Shown piece by piece: positions 49,301-63,680 of a DNA stretch of 64,000 nt. Numbering within the stretch: position 1 is the stretch's first letter; each line of letters starts with the position of its first letter. This DNA comes from Hydractinia symbiolongicarpus. Lineage: Eukaryota; Cnidaria; Hydrozoa; Anthoathecata; Hydractiniidae. A model generated the notes under the pieces. It saw only the letters and a program-made list of their open reading frames with translations, was not told the origin of the DNA and made no database searches. The stretch lies in NCBI RefSeq assembly GCF_029227915.1, contig NC_079880.1, positions 33,351,501-33,415,500 on the forward strand, in the 5' to 3' direction. The position numbers were made by a program, and so were the translations under genes.

Positions 49301-52300
49301 CCCGGTGATTTACGTGTAAGGCATTTAATAGGCGTCAAAAGTCTGTATTATAGCATTTTCATGGCGTGTGCATGTGGTTTACGGCGTTGTAAAGCCATGG
49401 AGCCAGGAAAAACAACTTAGGACATTCTAGTGTATTGATAGTGGAAGGACTAGACCAATGGTAATCTGCGCAGGCACGCGAAACCACACGATTACGTGTA
49501 AGGCATTTAATAGGCGTCAAAAGGCCGTATTATAGCCTTTTCATGGCGTGTGCATGTGGTTTACGGCGTTGTAAAGCCATGGAACCGGGAAAAACAACTT
49601 AGGACGGCGTAGTGTATTGAGAGTGGAAGAACTAGACCAATGGTAACAAGCTTGGACGCGTGGAACCACGTGATTTACGTGTAAGGCATTTAATAGGCGT
49701 CAAAAGGCCGTATTACAGCCTTTTCATGGCGTGTGCATGTGGTTTACGGCGTTGTAAAGCCATGGAACAAGGAAAAACAACTTAGGACGGCGTAGTGTAT
49801 TGAGAGTGGAAGAACTAAACCAATGGTAACAAGCTTGGACGCGTGGAACCACGTGATTTACGTGTAAGGCCTTTATTAGGCGTCCAGAGGCCGTATTATA
49901 GCCTTTTCATGGCGTGCGCATGTGGTTTACGGCGTTGTAAAGCCATGGAATCAGGAAAAACAACTTAGGACGTTCTAGTGTATTGACAGTGGAAGGACTA
50001 GACCAATGGTAACCTGCGCAGGCACGCGAAACCACACGATTACGTGTAAGGCATTTAATAGGCGTCAAAAAGCCGTATTATAGCCTTTTCATGGCGTGTA
50101 CATGTGGTTTACGGCGTTGTAAAGCCATGGAACCAGAAAAAAACAGCTTAGGACGGAGTAGTGTATCGAGAGTGGAAGAACTATACCAATGGTAACAAGC
50201 TTGGACGCGTGGAACCTTGTGATTTACGTGTAAGGCTTTTATTAGGCGTCCAGAGGCCGTATTATAGCCTTTTCATGGCGTGTGCATGTGGATTACGGCG
50301 TTGTAAAGCCATGGAACTAGGAAAAACAACATAGGACGGCGTACTGTATTGAGAGTGGAAGAACTAGACCAATGGTAACAAGCTTGGACGCGTGGAACCC
50401 CATGATTTACGTGTAAGGCATTTAATGGGCGTCAAAAGGCCGTATTATAGCCTTTTCATGGCGTGTGCATGTGGTTTACGGCGTTGTAAAGCCATGGAAC
50501 AAGGAAAAACAACTTAGGACGGCGTAGTGTATTGAGAGTGGAAGAACTAGACCAATGGTAACAAGCTTGGACGCGTGGAACCACGTGATTTACGTGTAAG
50601 GCCTTTATTAGGCGTCCAGAGGCCGTATTATAGCCTTTTCATGGCGTGCGCATGTGGTTTACGGCGTTGTAAAGCCATGGAATCAGGAAAAACAACTTAC
50701 GACCGCGTAGTGTATTGAGAGTGGAAGAACTAGACCAATGGTAACAAGCTTGGACGCGTGGAACCCGGTGATTTACGTGTAAGGCATTTAATAGCTGTCA
50801 AAAGTCTGTATTATAGCATTTTCATGGCGTGTGCATGTGGTTTACGGCGTTGTAAAGCCATGGAGCCAGGAAAAACAACTTAGGACGTTCTAGTGTATTG
50901 AGAGTGGAAGGACTAGACCAATGGTAACCTGCGCAAGCACGCGAAACCACACGATTACGTGTAAGGCATTTAATAGGCGTCAAAAGGCCGTATTATAGCC
51001 TTTTCATGGCGTGTGCATGTGGTTTACGGCGTTGTAAAGCCATGGAACCGGGAAAAACAACTTAGGACGGCGTAGTGTATTGAGAGTGGAAGAACTAGAC
51101 CAATGGTAACAAGCTTGGACGCGTGGAACCACGTGATTTACGTGTAAGGCATTTAATAGGCGTCAAAAGGCCGTATTACAGCCTTTTCATGGCGTGTGCA
51201 TGTGGTTTACGGCGTTGTAAAGCCATGGAACAAGGAAAAACAACTTAGGACGACGTAGTGTATTGAGAGTGGAAGAACTAGACCAATGGTAACAAGCTTG
51301 GACGCGTGGAACCACGTGATTTACGTGTAAGGCCTTTATTAGGCGTCCAGAGGCCGTATTATAGCCTTTTCATGGCGTGCGCATGTGGTTTACGGCGTTG
51401 TAAAGCCATGGAATCAGGAAAAACAACTTAGGACGTTCTAGTGTATTGACAGTGGAAGGACTAGACCAATGGTAACCTGCGCAGGCACGCGAAACCACAC
51501 GATTACGTGTAAGGCATTTAATAGGCGTCAAAAAGCCGTATTATAGCCTTTTCATGGCGTGTACATGTGGTTTACGGCGTTGTAAAGCCATGGAACCAGA
51601 AAAAACAGCTTAGGACGGCGTAGTGTATCGAGAGTGGAAGAACTATACCAATGGTAACAAGCTTGGACGCGTGGAACCCCGTGATTTACGTGTAAGGCAT
51701 TTAATGGGCGTCAAAAGGCCGTATTATAGCCTTTTCATGGCGTGTGCACGTGGTTTACGGCGTTGTAAAGCCATGGAACCAGGAAAAACATCTTAGGACG
51801 AGGTAGTGTATTGGGAGTGGAAGAACTAGACCAATGGTAACAAGCTTGGACGCGTGGAACCACGTTATTTACGTGTAAGGCCTTTATTAGGCGTCCAGAG
51901 GCCGTATTATAGCCTTTTCATGGCGTGTGCATGTGGATTACGGCGTTGTGAAGCCATGGAACCAGGAAAAGCAACTTAGGACGTTCTAGTGTATTGAGAG
52001 TGGATGGACTAGACCAATGGTAACAAGCTTGGACGCGTGGAACAACGTGATTTACGTGTAAGGCCTTTATTAGGCGTCCAGAGGCCGTATTATAGCCTTT
52101 TCATGGCCTGTGCATGTGGATTACGACGTTGTAAAGCCATGGAACCAGGGAAAACAACTTAGGACGGCGTAGTGTATTGAGAGTGGAAGAACTAGACCAA
52201 TGGTAACAAGCTTGGACGCGTGGAACCACGTGATTTACGTGTAAGGCATTTAATAGGCGTCAAAAGGCCGTATTATAGCATTTTCATGGCGTGTGCATGT

Positions 52301-55300
52301 GGTTTACGGCGTTGTAAAGCCATGGAGCCAGGAAAAACAACTTAGGACGTTCTAGTGTATTGAGAGTGGAAGGACTAGACCAATGGTAACCTGCGCAGGC
52401 ACGCGAAACCACACGATTACGTGTAAGGCATTTAATAGGCGTCAAAAGGCCGTATTATAGCCTTTTCATGGCGTGTGGATGTGGTTTACGGCGTTGTAAA
52501 GCCATGGAACCAGAAAAAACAACTTAGGACGGCGTAGTGTATTGAGAGTGGAAGAACTAGACCAATGGTAACAAGCTTGGACGCGTGGAACCCCATGATT
52601 TACGTGTAAGGCATTTAATGGGCGTCAAAAGGCCGTATTATAGCCTTTTCATGGCGTGTGCACGTGGTTTACGGCGTTGTAAAGCCATGGAACCAGGAAA
52701 AACAACTTAGGAAGGGGTAGTGTATTGGGAGTGGAAGAACTAGACCAATGGTAACAAGCTTGGACGCGTGGAACCCGGTGATTTACGTGTAAGGCATTTA
52801 ATAGGCGTCAAAAGTCCGTATTATAGCATTTTCATGGCGTGTGCATGTGGATTACGGCGTTGTAAAGCCATGGAACCAGGGAAAACAACTTAGGACAGCG
52901 TAGTGTATTGAGAGTGGAAGAACTAAACCAATGGTAACAAGCTTGGACGCGTGGAACCACGTGATTTACGTGTAAGGCCTTTATTAGGCGTCCAGAGGCC
53001 GTATTATAGCCTTTTCATGGCGTGCGCATGTGGTTTACGGCGTTGTAAAGCCATGGAATCAGGAAAAACAACTTAGGACGTTCTAGTGTATTGACAGTGG
53101 AAGGACTAGACCAATGGTAACCTGCGCAGGCACGCGAAACCACACGATTACGTGTAAGGCATTTAATAGGCGTCAAAAGGCCGTATTATAGCCTTTTCAT
53201 GGCGTGTGGATGTGGTTTACGGCGTTGTAAAGCCATGGAACCAGGGAAAACAACTTAGGACGGCGTAGTGTATTGAGAGTGGAAGAACTAGACCAATGGT
53301 AACAAGCTTGGACGCGTGGAACCCCGTGATTTACGTGTAAGACATTTAATAGGCGTCAAAAAGCCGTATTATAGCCTTTTCATGGCGTGTTCATGTGGTT
53401 TACGGCGTTGTAAAGCCATGGAACCAGAAAAAACAACTTAGGACGGCGTAGTGTATCGAGAGTGGAAGAACTAGACCAATGGTAACAAGCTTGGACGCGT
53501 GGAACTTTGTGATTTACGTGTAAGGCCTTTATTAGGCGTCCAGAGGCCGTATTATAGCCTTTTCATGGCGTGTGCATGTGGATTACGGCGTTGTAAAGCC
53601 ATGGAGCCAGGGAAAACAACTTAGGACGGCGTAGTGTATTGAGAGTGGAAGAACTAAACCAATGGTAACAAGCTTGGACGCGTGGAACCACGTGATTTAC
53701 GTGTAAGGCCTTTATTAGGCGTCCAGAGGCCGTATTATAGCCTTTTCATGGCGTGCGCATGTGGTTTACGGCGTTGTAAAGCCATGGAATCAGGAAAAAC
53801 AACTTAGGACGTTCTAGTGTATTGACAGTGGAAGGACTAGACCAATGGTAACCTGCGCAGGCACGCGAAACCACACGATTACGTGTAAGGCATTTAATAG
53901 GCGTCAAAAAGCCGTATTATAGCCTTTTCATGGCGTGTACATGTGGTTTACGGCGTTGTAAAGCCATGGAACCAGAAAAAAACAGCTTAGGACGGCGTAG
54001 TGTATCGAGAGTGGAAGAACTATACCAATGGTAACAAGCTTGGACGCGTGGAACCTTGTGATTTACGTGTAAGGCCTTTATTAGGCGTCCAGAGGCCGTA
54101 TTATAGCCTTTTCATGGCGTGTGCATGTGGATTACGGCGTTGTAAAGCCATGGAACTAGGAAAAACAACATAGGACGGCGTACTGTATTGAGAGTGGAAG
54201 AACTAGACCAATGGTAACAAGCTTGGACGCGTGGAACCCCATGATTTACGTGTAAGGCATTTAATGGGCGTCAAAAGGCCGTATTATAGCCTTTTCATGG
54301 CGTGTGCATGTGGTTTACGGCGTTGTAAAGCCATGGAACAAGGAAAAACAACTTAGGACGGCGTAGTGTATTGAGAGTGGAAGAACTAGACCAATGGTAA
54401 CAAGCTTGGACGCGTGGAACCACGTGATTTACGTGTAAGGCCTTTATTAGGCGTCCAGAGGCCGTATTATAGCCTTTTCATGGCGTGCGCATGTGGTTTA
54501 CGGCGTTGTAAAGCCATGGAATCAGGAAAAACAACTTAGGACGTTCTAGTGTATTGACAGTGGAAGGACTAGACCAATGGTAACATGCGCAGGCACGCGA
54601 AACCACACGATTACGTGTAAGGCATTTAATAGGCGTCAAAAAGCCGTATTATAGCCTTTTCATGGCGTGTACATGTGGTTTACGGCGTTGTAAAGCCATG
54701 GAACCAGAAAAAAACAGCTTAGGACGGCGTAGTGTATCGAGAGTGGAAGAACTATACCAATGGTAACAAGCTTGGACGCGTGGAACCTTGTGATTTACGT
54801 GTAAGGCCTTTATTAGGCGTCCAGAGGCCGTATTATAGCCTTTTCATGGCGTGTGCACGTGGATTACGGCGTTGTAAAGCCATGGAACTAGGAAAAACAA
54901 CATAGGACGGCGTACTGTATTGAGAGTGGAAGAACTAGACCAATGGTAACAAGCTTGGACGCGTGGAACCCCATGATTTACGTGTAAGGCATTTAATGGG
55001 CGTCAAAAGGCCGTATTATAGCCTTTTCATAGCGTGTGCACGTGGTTTACGGCGTTGTAAAGCCATGGAACCAGGAAAAACAACTTAGGACGGGGTAGTG
55101 TATTGGGAGTGGAAGAACTAGACCAATGGTAACAAGCTTGGACGCGTGGAACCCGGTGATTTACGTGTAAGGCATTTAATGGGCGTCAAAAGTCCGTATT
55201 ATAGCATTTTCATGGCGTGTGCATGTGGATTACGGCGTTGTAAAGCCATGGAACCAGGGAAAACAACTTACGACCGCGTAGTGTATTGAGAGTGGAAGAA

Positions 55301-57217
55301 CTAGACCAATGGTAACAAGCTTGGACGCGTGGAACCCGGTGATTTACGTGTAAGGCATTTAATAGGCGTCAAAAGTCTGTATTATAGCATTTTCATGGCG
55401 TGTGCATGTGGTTTACGGCGTTGTAAAGCCATGGAGCCAGGAAAAACAACTTAGGACGTTCTAGTGTATTGAGAGTGGAAGGACCAGACCAATGGTAACC
55501 TGCGCAGGCACGCGAAACCACACGATTACGTGTAAGGCATTTAATAGGCGTCAAAAGGCCGTATTATAGCCTTTTCATGGCGTGTGCATGTGGTTTACGG
55601 CGTTGTAAAGCCATGGAACCGGGAAAAACAACTTAGGACGGCGTAGTGTATTGAGAGTGGAAGAACTAGACCAATGGTAACAAGCTTGGACGCGTGGAAC
55701 CACGTGATTTACCTGTAAGGCATTTAATAGGCGTCAAAAGGCCGTATTACAGCCTTTTCATGGCGTGTGCATGTGGTTTACGGCGTTGTAAAGCCATGGA
55801 ACAAGGAAAAACAACTTAGGACGGCGTAGTGTATTGAGAGTTGAAGAACTAGACCAATGGTAACAAGCTTGGACGCGTGGAACCACGTGATTTACGTGTA
55901 AGGCCTTTATTAGGCGTCCAGAGGCCGTATTATAGCCTTTTCATGGCGTGCGCATGTGGTTTACGGCGTTGTAAAGCCATGGAATCAGGAAAAACAACTT
56001 AGGACGTTCTAGTGTATTGACAGTGGAAGGACTAGACCAATGGTAACCTGCGCAGGCACGCGAAACCACACGATTACGTGTAAGGCATTTAATAGGCGTC
56101 AAAAAGCCGTATTATAGCCTTTTCATGGCGTGTACATGTGGTTTACGGCGTTGTAAAGCCATGGAACCAGAAAAAACAGCTTAGGACGGCGTAGTGTATC
56201 GAGAGTGGAAGAACTATACCAATGGTAACAAGCTTGGACGCGTGGAACCTTGTGATTTACGTGTAAGGCCTTTATTAGGCGTCCAGAGGCCGTATTATAG
56301 CCTTTTCATGGCGTGTGCATGTGGATTACGGCGTTGTAAAGCCATGGAACTAGGAAAAACAACATAGGACGGCGTAGTGTATTGAGAGTGGAAGAACTAG
56401 ACCAATGGTAACAAGCTTGGACGCGTGGAACCCCATGATTTACGTGTAAGGCATTTAATGGGCGTCAAAAGGCCGTATTATAGCCTTTTCATGGCGTGTG
56501 CACGTGGTTTACGGCGTTGTAAAGCCATGGAACCAGGAAAAACAACTTAGGACAGGGTAGTGTATTGGGAGTGGAAGAACTAGACCAATGGTAACAAGCT
56601 TGGACGCGTGGAACCCGGTGATTTACGTGTAAGGCATTTAATAGGCGTCAAAAGTCCGTATTATAGCATTTTCATGGCGTGTGCATGTGGATTACGGCGT
56701 TGTAAAGCCATGGAACCAGGGAAAACAACTTACGACCGCGTAGTGTATTGAGAGTGGAAGAACTAGACCAATGGTAACAAGCTTGGACGCGTGGAACCTT
56801 GTGATTTACGTGTAAGGCCTTCATTAGACGTCCAGAGGCCGTATTATAGCCTTTTCATGGCGTGTGCATGTGGTTTACGGCGTTGTAAAGCCATGGAACG
56901 AGAGAAAAAAACTTAGGAAGGCGTAGTGTATTGAGAGTGGAAGAACTCGACCAATGGTAACAAGCTTGGACGCGTGGAACCACGTGATTTACGTGTAAGG
57001 CCTTTATTCGGCGTCCAGAGGCCGTATTATAGCCTTTTCATGGCGTGTGCATGTGGATTACGGCGTTGTAAAGCCATGGAACTAGGGAAAACAACTTAGG
57101 ACGGCGTAGTGTATTGAGAGTGGAAGAACTAGACCAATGGTAACAAGCTTGGACGCGTGGAACCCCGGTGATTTACGTGTAAGGCATTTATTAGGCGTCC
57201 AGAGGCCGTATTATAGC
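31256..57217. repeat. 71-monomer tandem duplication (2 x 12,981 bp)
   Basis: Unit 1 31256-44236 and unit 2 44237-57217. Rare markers keep an exact offset of 12,981 bp: TTACTAGG (31591/44572 and 33601/46582), AAGCC-TGGACG (35938/48919), GTAATCTGCGC (36481/49462), GACGGAGTAG (37171/50152), ACGTTATTT (38881/51862), GGAAGGGGTAG (39731/52712), TTACCTG (42731/55712), CATTAGACG (43841/56822), ACCCCGGTGA (44181/57162). Only three substitutions were noticed (31375 C/44356 G, 32819 A/45800 G, 40414 T/53395 G) and no length change. The breakpoint lies in a 15-bp tract AGGCCGTATTATAGC shared by both ends. Confidence 0.93.
31820..32912. repeat. 3-monomer local duplication (548 bp)
   Basis: GCGTGCGC followed by the ATCAGG, GTACATG, TATCGAGAG and GTGCACG monomer string at 31813 is repeated at 32361, 548 bp later. 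A small in-register insertion inside the larger 13 kb unit; the same pair exists in the downstream copy at about 44.8-45.9 kb, so it predates the 13 kb duplication. Confidence 0.78.
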
Positions 57218-60200
57218 CTTTTCATGGCGTGTGCATGTGGATTACGGCGTTGTAAAGCCATGGAACCAGGGAAAACAACTTAGGACGGCGTAGTGTATTG
57301 AGAGTGGAAGAACTAGACCAATGGTAACAAGTTTGGACGCGTGGAACCCCGTGATTTACGTGTGAGACATTTAATAGGCGTCAAAAAGCCGTATTATAGC
57401 CTTTTCATTGCGTGTACATGTGGTTTACGGCGTTGTAAAGCCATGGAACCAGAAAAAACAACTTAGGACGGCGTAGTGTATCGAGAGTGGAAGAACTAGA
57501 CCAATGGTAACAAGCTTGGACGCGTGGAACCTTGTGATTTACGTGTAAGGCCTTTATTAGGCGTCCAGAGGCCGTATTATAGCCTTTTCATGGCGTGTGC
57601 ATGTGGATTACGGCGTTGTAAAGCCATGGAGCCAGGGAAAACAACTTAGGACGGCGTAGTGTATTGAGAGTGGAAGAACTAGACCAATGGTAACAAGCTT
57701 GGACGCGTGGAACCCCGTGATTTACGTGTAAGGCATTTAATGGGCGTCAAAAGGCCGTATTATAGCCTTTTCATGGCGTGTGCATGTGGATTACGGCGTT
57801 GTAAAGCCATGGAACCAGGGAAAATAACTTAGGACGGCGTAGTGTATTGAGAGTGGAAGAACTAGACCAATGGTAACAAGCTTGGACGCGTGGAACCACG
57901 TGATTTACGTGTAAGGCCTTTATTAGACGTCCAGAGGCCGTATTATAGCCTTTTCATGGCGTGTGCATGTGGATTACGGCGTTGTAAAGCCATGGAACCA
58001 GGAAAAACAACTTAGGACAGCGTAGTGTATTGGGAGTGGAAGAACTAGACCAATGGTAACAAGCTTGGACGCGTGGAACCACGTGATTTACGTGTAAGGC
58101 CTATATTAGGCGTCCAGAGGCCGTATTATAGCCTCTTCATGGCGTGTGCATGTGGATTACGGCGTTGTAAAGCCATGGAACCAGGGAAAACAACATAGGA
58201 CGGCGTAGTGCATTGAGAGTGGAAGAACTAGACCAATGGTAACAAGCTTGGACGCGTGGAACCTTGTGATTTACGTGTAAGGCATTTAATAGGCGTCAAA
58301 AGTCCGTATTATAGCATTTTCATGGCGTGTGCATGTGGTTTACGGCGTTGTAAAGCCATGGAGCCAGGAAAAACAACTTAGGACGTTCTAGTGTATTGAG
58401 AGTGGAAGGACTAGACTAATGGTAACCTGCGCAGGCACGCGAAACCACACGATTACGTGTAAGGCATTTAATAGGCGTCAAAAGGCCGTATTATAGCCTT
58501 TTCATGGCGTGTGCATGTGGTTTACGGCGTTGTAAAGCCATGGAACCAGGAAAAACAACTTAGGACGGCGTAGTGTATTGAGAGTGGAAGAAGTAGACCA
58601 ATGGTAACAAGCTTGGACGCGTGGAACCACGTGATTTACGTGTAAGGCCTTTATTCGGCGTTCAGAGGCTGTATTATAGCCTTTTCATGGCGTGTGCATG
58701 TGGATTACGGCGTTGTAAAGCCATGGAACCAGAGAAAAAAACTTAGGACGGCGTAGTGTATTGAGAGTGGAAAAACTAGACCAATGGTAACAAGCTTGGA
58801 CGCGTGGAACCCCGTGATTTACGTGTAAGGCATTTAATAGGCGTCAAAAGGCCGTATTATAGAATTTTCATGGCGTGTGCATGTGGTTTACGGCGTTGTA
58901 AAGCCATGGAACCAGGAAAAACAACTTAGGACGGCGTAGTGTATTGGGAGTGGAAGAACTAGACCAATGGTAACGGGCTTGGACGCGTGGAACCACGTGA
59001 TTTACGTGTAGGGCCTTTATTAGGCGTCCAGAGGCCGTATTATAGCCTCTTCATGGCGTGTGCATGTGGATTACGGCGTTGTAAAGCCATGGAACCAGGG
59101 AAAACAACTTAGGACGGCGTAGTGCAATGAGAGTGGAAGAACTAGACCAATGGTAACCTGCGCAGGCACGCGAAACCACACGATTACGTGTAAGGCATTT
59201 ATTCGACGTCCAGAGGCCGTATTATAGCTTTTTCATGGCGTGTGCATGTGGATTACGGCGTTGTAAAGCCATGGAACCAGGAAAAACAACTTAGGACGGC
59301 GTAGTGTATTTGGAGTGGAAGAACTAGACCAATGGTAACAGGCTGGGACGCGTGGAACCACGTGATTTACATTTAGGGCCTTTATTAGCCGTCCAGAGGC
59401 CGTATTATAGCCTTTTCATGGCGTGTGCATGTTGATTACGGCGTTCTGAAGCCATGGAACCAGGGAAAACAACTTAGGACGGCGTAGTGAATTGAGAGTG
59501 GAAGAACTAGACCAATGGTAACAAGCTTGGACGCGTGGAACCCCGTGATTTACATGTAAGGCATTTAATAGGCGTCAAAAGGCCGTATTATAGTCTTTTC
59601 ATGGCGTGTGCATGTGGTTTACAGCGTTGTAAAGCCATGGAACCAGGAAAAACAACTTAGGACGTTCTAGTGTATTGAGAGTGGAAGGACTAGACCAATG
59701 GTAACAAGCTTGGACGCGTGGAACCACGTGATTTACGCGTAAGGCTTTTATTAGGCGTCCAGAGGCCGTATTATAGCCTTTTCATGGCGTGTGCATGTGG
59801 ATTACGGCGTTGTAAAGCCATGGAACCAGGGAAAACAACTTAGGACGGCGTAGTGTATTGAGAGTGGAAGAACTAGACCAATGGTAACAAGCTTGGACGC
59901 GTGGAACCACGTGATTTACGTGTAAGGCATTTAATAGGCGTCAAAAGGCCGTATTATAGGATTTTCATGGCGTGTGCATGTGGTTTACGGCGTTGTAAAG
60001 CCATGGAACCAGGAAAAACGACTTAGGACGTTCTAGTGTATTGAGAGTGGAAGGACTAGACCAATGGTAACCTGCGCAGGCACGCGAAACCACACGATTG
60101 CGTGTAAGGCATTTAATAGGCGTCAAAAGGCCGTATTTTAGCCTCTTCATGGCGTGTGCATGTGGTTTACGGCGTTGTAAAGCCATGGAACCAGGGAAAA

Positions 60201-61489
60201 CAACTTAGGACGGCGTAGTGTATTGAGAGTGGAAGAACTAGACCAATGGTAACAAGCTTGGACGCGTGGAACCCCGTGATTTACGTGTAAGGCATTTAAT
60301 AGGCGTCAAAAGGCCGTATTATAGCCTTTTCATGGCCTGTGCATGTGGTTTACGGCGTTGTAAAGCCATGGAACCAGGAAAAACAACTTAGGACGTTCTA
60401 GTGTATTGAGAGTGGAAGGACTAGACCAATGGTAACAAGCTTGGACGCGTGGAACCAAGTGATTTACGTGTAAGGCCATTATTAGGCGTCCAGAGGCCGT
60501 ATTATAGCCTTTTCATGGCGTGTGCATGTGGATTACGGCGTTGAAAAGCCATGGAACCAGGGAAAACAACTTAGGACGGCGTAGTGTATTGAGAGTGGAA
60601 GAACTAGACCAATGGTAACAAGCTTGGACGCGTGAAACCCCGTGATTTACATGTAAGGCATTTAATAGGCGTCAAAAGGCCGTATTATAGTCTTTTCATG
60701 GCGTGTGCATGTGGTTTACAGCGTTGTAAAGCCATGGAACCAGGAAAAACAACTTAGGACGTTCTAGTGTATTGAGAGTGGAAGGACTAGACCAATGGTA
60801 ACAAGCTTGGACGCGTGGAACCACGTGATTTACGCGTAAGGCTTTTATTAGGCGTCCAGAGGCCGTATTATAGCCTTTTCATGGCGTGTACATGTGGTTT
60901 ACGGCGTTGTAAAGCCATGGAACCAGAAAAAAACAGCTTAGGACGGCGTAGTGTATCGAGAGTGGAAGAACTATACCAATGGTAACAAGCTTGGACGCGT
61001 GGAACCTTGTGATTTACGTGTAAGGCCTTTATTAGGCGTCCAGAGGCCGTATTATAGCCTTTTCATGGCGTGTGCATGTGGATTACGGCGTTGTAAAGCC
61101 ATGGAACTAGGAAAAACAACATAGGACGGCGTACTGTATTGAGAGTGGAAGAACTAGACCAATGGTAACAAGCTTGGACGCGTGGAACCCCATGATTTAC
61201 GTGTAAGGCATTTAATGGGCGTCAAAAGGCCGTATTATAGCCTTTTCATGGCGTGTGCACGTGGTTTACGGCGTTGTAAAGCCATGGAACCAGGAAAAAC
61301 AACTTAGGACGGGGTAGTGTATTGGGAGTGGAAGAACTAGACCAATGGTAACAAGCTTGGACGCGTGGAACCCGGTGATTTACGTGTAAGGCATTTAATA
61401 GGCGTCAAAAGTCCGTATTATAGCATTTTCATGGCGTGTGTATGTGGATTACGGCGTTGTAAAGCCATGGAACCAGGGAAAACAACTTA
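57218..61489. repeat. Less homogenised satellite block
   Basis: About 23 monomers with many private substitutions not seen elsewhere, mainly at 58.5-60.9 kb, for example GTAACGGGCTTGG (58971), GTGCAATGAG (59121), TATTTGGAGTGG (59307), AGGCTGGGACG (59340), TACATTTAGGGCC (59368) and GTTGATTACGG (59430). An internal 6-monomer repeat (1097 bp) is marked by TTACATGTAAGG at 59550 and 60647 and ACGCGTAAGGC at 59734 and 60831. Higher private variation suggests older, less frequently exchanged monomers. Confidence 0.75.
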
Positions 61490-63680
61490 CGACCGCGTAG
61501 TGTATTGAGAGTGGAAGAACTAGACCAATGGTAACAAGCTTGGACGCGTGGAACCCGGTGATTTACGTGTAAGGCATTTAATAGCTGTCAAAAGTCTGTA
61601 TTATAGCATTTTCATGGCGTGTGCATGTGGTTTACGGCGTTGTAAAGCCATGGAGCCAGGAAAAACAACTTAGGACGTTCTAGTGTATTGAGAGTGGAAG
61701 GACTAGACCAATGGTAACCTGCGCAAGCACGCGAAACCACACGATTACGTGTAAGGCATTTAATAGGCGTCAAAAGGCCGTATTATAGCCTTTTCATGGC
61801 GTGTGCATGTGGTTTACGGCGTTGTAAAGCCATGGAACCGGGAAAAACAACTTAGGACGGCGTAGTGTATTGAGAGTGGAAGAACTAGACCAATGGTAAC
61901 AAGCTTGGACGCGTGGAACCACGTGATTTACGTGTAAGGCATTTAATAGGCGTCAAAAGGCCGTATTACAGCCTTTTCATGGCGTGTGCATGTGGTTTAC
62001 GGCGTTGTAAAGCCATGGAACAAGGAAAAACAACTTAGGACGACGTAGTGTATTGAGAGTGGAAGAACTAGACCAATGGTAACAAGCTTGGACGCGTGGA
62101 ACCACGTGATTTACGTGTAAGGCCTTTATTAGGCGTCCAGAGGCCGTATTATAGCCTTTTCATGGCGTGCGCATGTGGTTTACGGCGTTGTAAAGCCATG
62201 GAATCAGGAAAAACAACTTAGGACGTTCTAGTGTATTGACAGTGGAAGGACCAGACCAATGGTAACCTGCGCAGGCACGCGAAACCACACGATTACGTGT
62301 AAGGCATTTAATAGGCGTCAAAAAGCCGTATTATAGCCTTTTCATGGCGTGTACATGTGGTTTACGGCGTTGTAAAGCCATGGAACCAGAAAAAACAGCT
62401 TAGGACGGCGTAGTGTATCGAGAGTGGAAGAACTATACCAATGGTAACAAGCTTGGACGCGTGGAACCCCGTGATTTACGTGTAAGGCATTTAATGGGCG
62501 TCAAAAGGCCGTATTATAGCCTTTTCATGGCGTGTGCACGTGGTTTACGGCGTTGTAAAGCCATGGAACCAGGAAAAACATCTTAGGACGAGGTAGTGTA
62601 TTGGGAGTGGAAGAACTAGACCAATGGTAACAAGCTTGGACGCGTGGAACCACGTTATTTACGTGTAAGGCCTTTATTAGGCGTCCAGAGGCCGTATTAT
62701 AGCCTTTTCATGGCGTGTGCATGTGGATTACGGCGTTGTGAAGCCATGGAACCAGGAAAAGCAACTTAGGACGTTCTAGTGTATTGAGAGTGGATGGACT
62801 AGACCAATGGTAACAAGCTTGGACGCGTGGAACAACGTGATTTACGTGTAAGGCCTTTATTAGGCGTCCAGAGGCCGTATTATAGCCTTTTCATGGCCTG
62901 TGCATGTGGATTACGACGTTGTAAAGCCATGGAACCAGGGAAAACAACTTAGGACGGCGTAGTGTATTGAGAGTGGAAGAACTAGACCAATGGTAACAAG
63001 CTTGGACGCGTGGAACCACGTGATTTACGTGTAAGGCATTTAATAGGCGTCAAAAGGCCGTATTATAGCATTTTCATGGCGTGTGCATGTGGTTTACGGC
63101 GTTGTAAAGCCATGGAGCCAGGAAAAACAACTTAGGACGTTCTAGTGTATTGAGAGTGGAAGGACTAGACCAATGGTAACCTGCGCAGGCACGCGAAACC
63201 ACACGATTACGTGTAAGGCATTTAATAGGCGTCAAAAGGCCGTATTATAGCCTTTTCATGGCGTGTGGATGTGGTTTACGGCGTTGTAAAGCCATGGAAC
63301 CAGAAAAAACAACTTAGGACGGCGTAGTGTATTGAGAGTGGAAGAACTAGACCAATGGTAACAAGCTTGGACGCGTGGAACCCCATGATTTACGTGTAAG
63401 GCATTTAATGGGCGTCAAAAGGCCGTATTATAGCCTTTTCATGGCGTGTGCACGTGGTTTACGGCGTTGTAAAGCCATGGAACCAGGAAAAACAACTTAG
63501 GAAGGGGTAGTGTATTGGGAGTGGAAGAACTAGACCAATGGTAACAAGCTTGGACGCGTGGAACCCGGTGATTTACGTGTAAGGCATTTAATAGGCGTCA
63601 AAAGTCCGTATTATAGCATTTTCATGGCGTGTGCATGTGGATTACGGCGTTGTAAAGCCATGGAACCAGGGAAAACAACT
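61490..63680. repeat. Partial third copy of part of the 13-kb unit
   Basis: Twelve monomers match 37719-39909 and 50700-52890 in order and rare variants: ATAGCTGTCA at 61581 (37810, 50791), ACGTTATTT at 62652 (38881, 51862), GGAAGGGGTAG at 63502 (39731, 52712). Similarity in order ends near 63681, where TACGACCGCG replaces TAGGACAGCG. Both ends are monomer-phase switches, as expected from unequal exchange. Confidence 0.82.

Noticed and set aside
59965-60186. 73-codon open frame on the minus strand
   Set aside because: It is ordinary satellite sequence. Point changes (ATTGCG for ATTACG, GTATTTTAG for GTATTATAG) remove stops that close the same frame in other monomers; no protein-like features.
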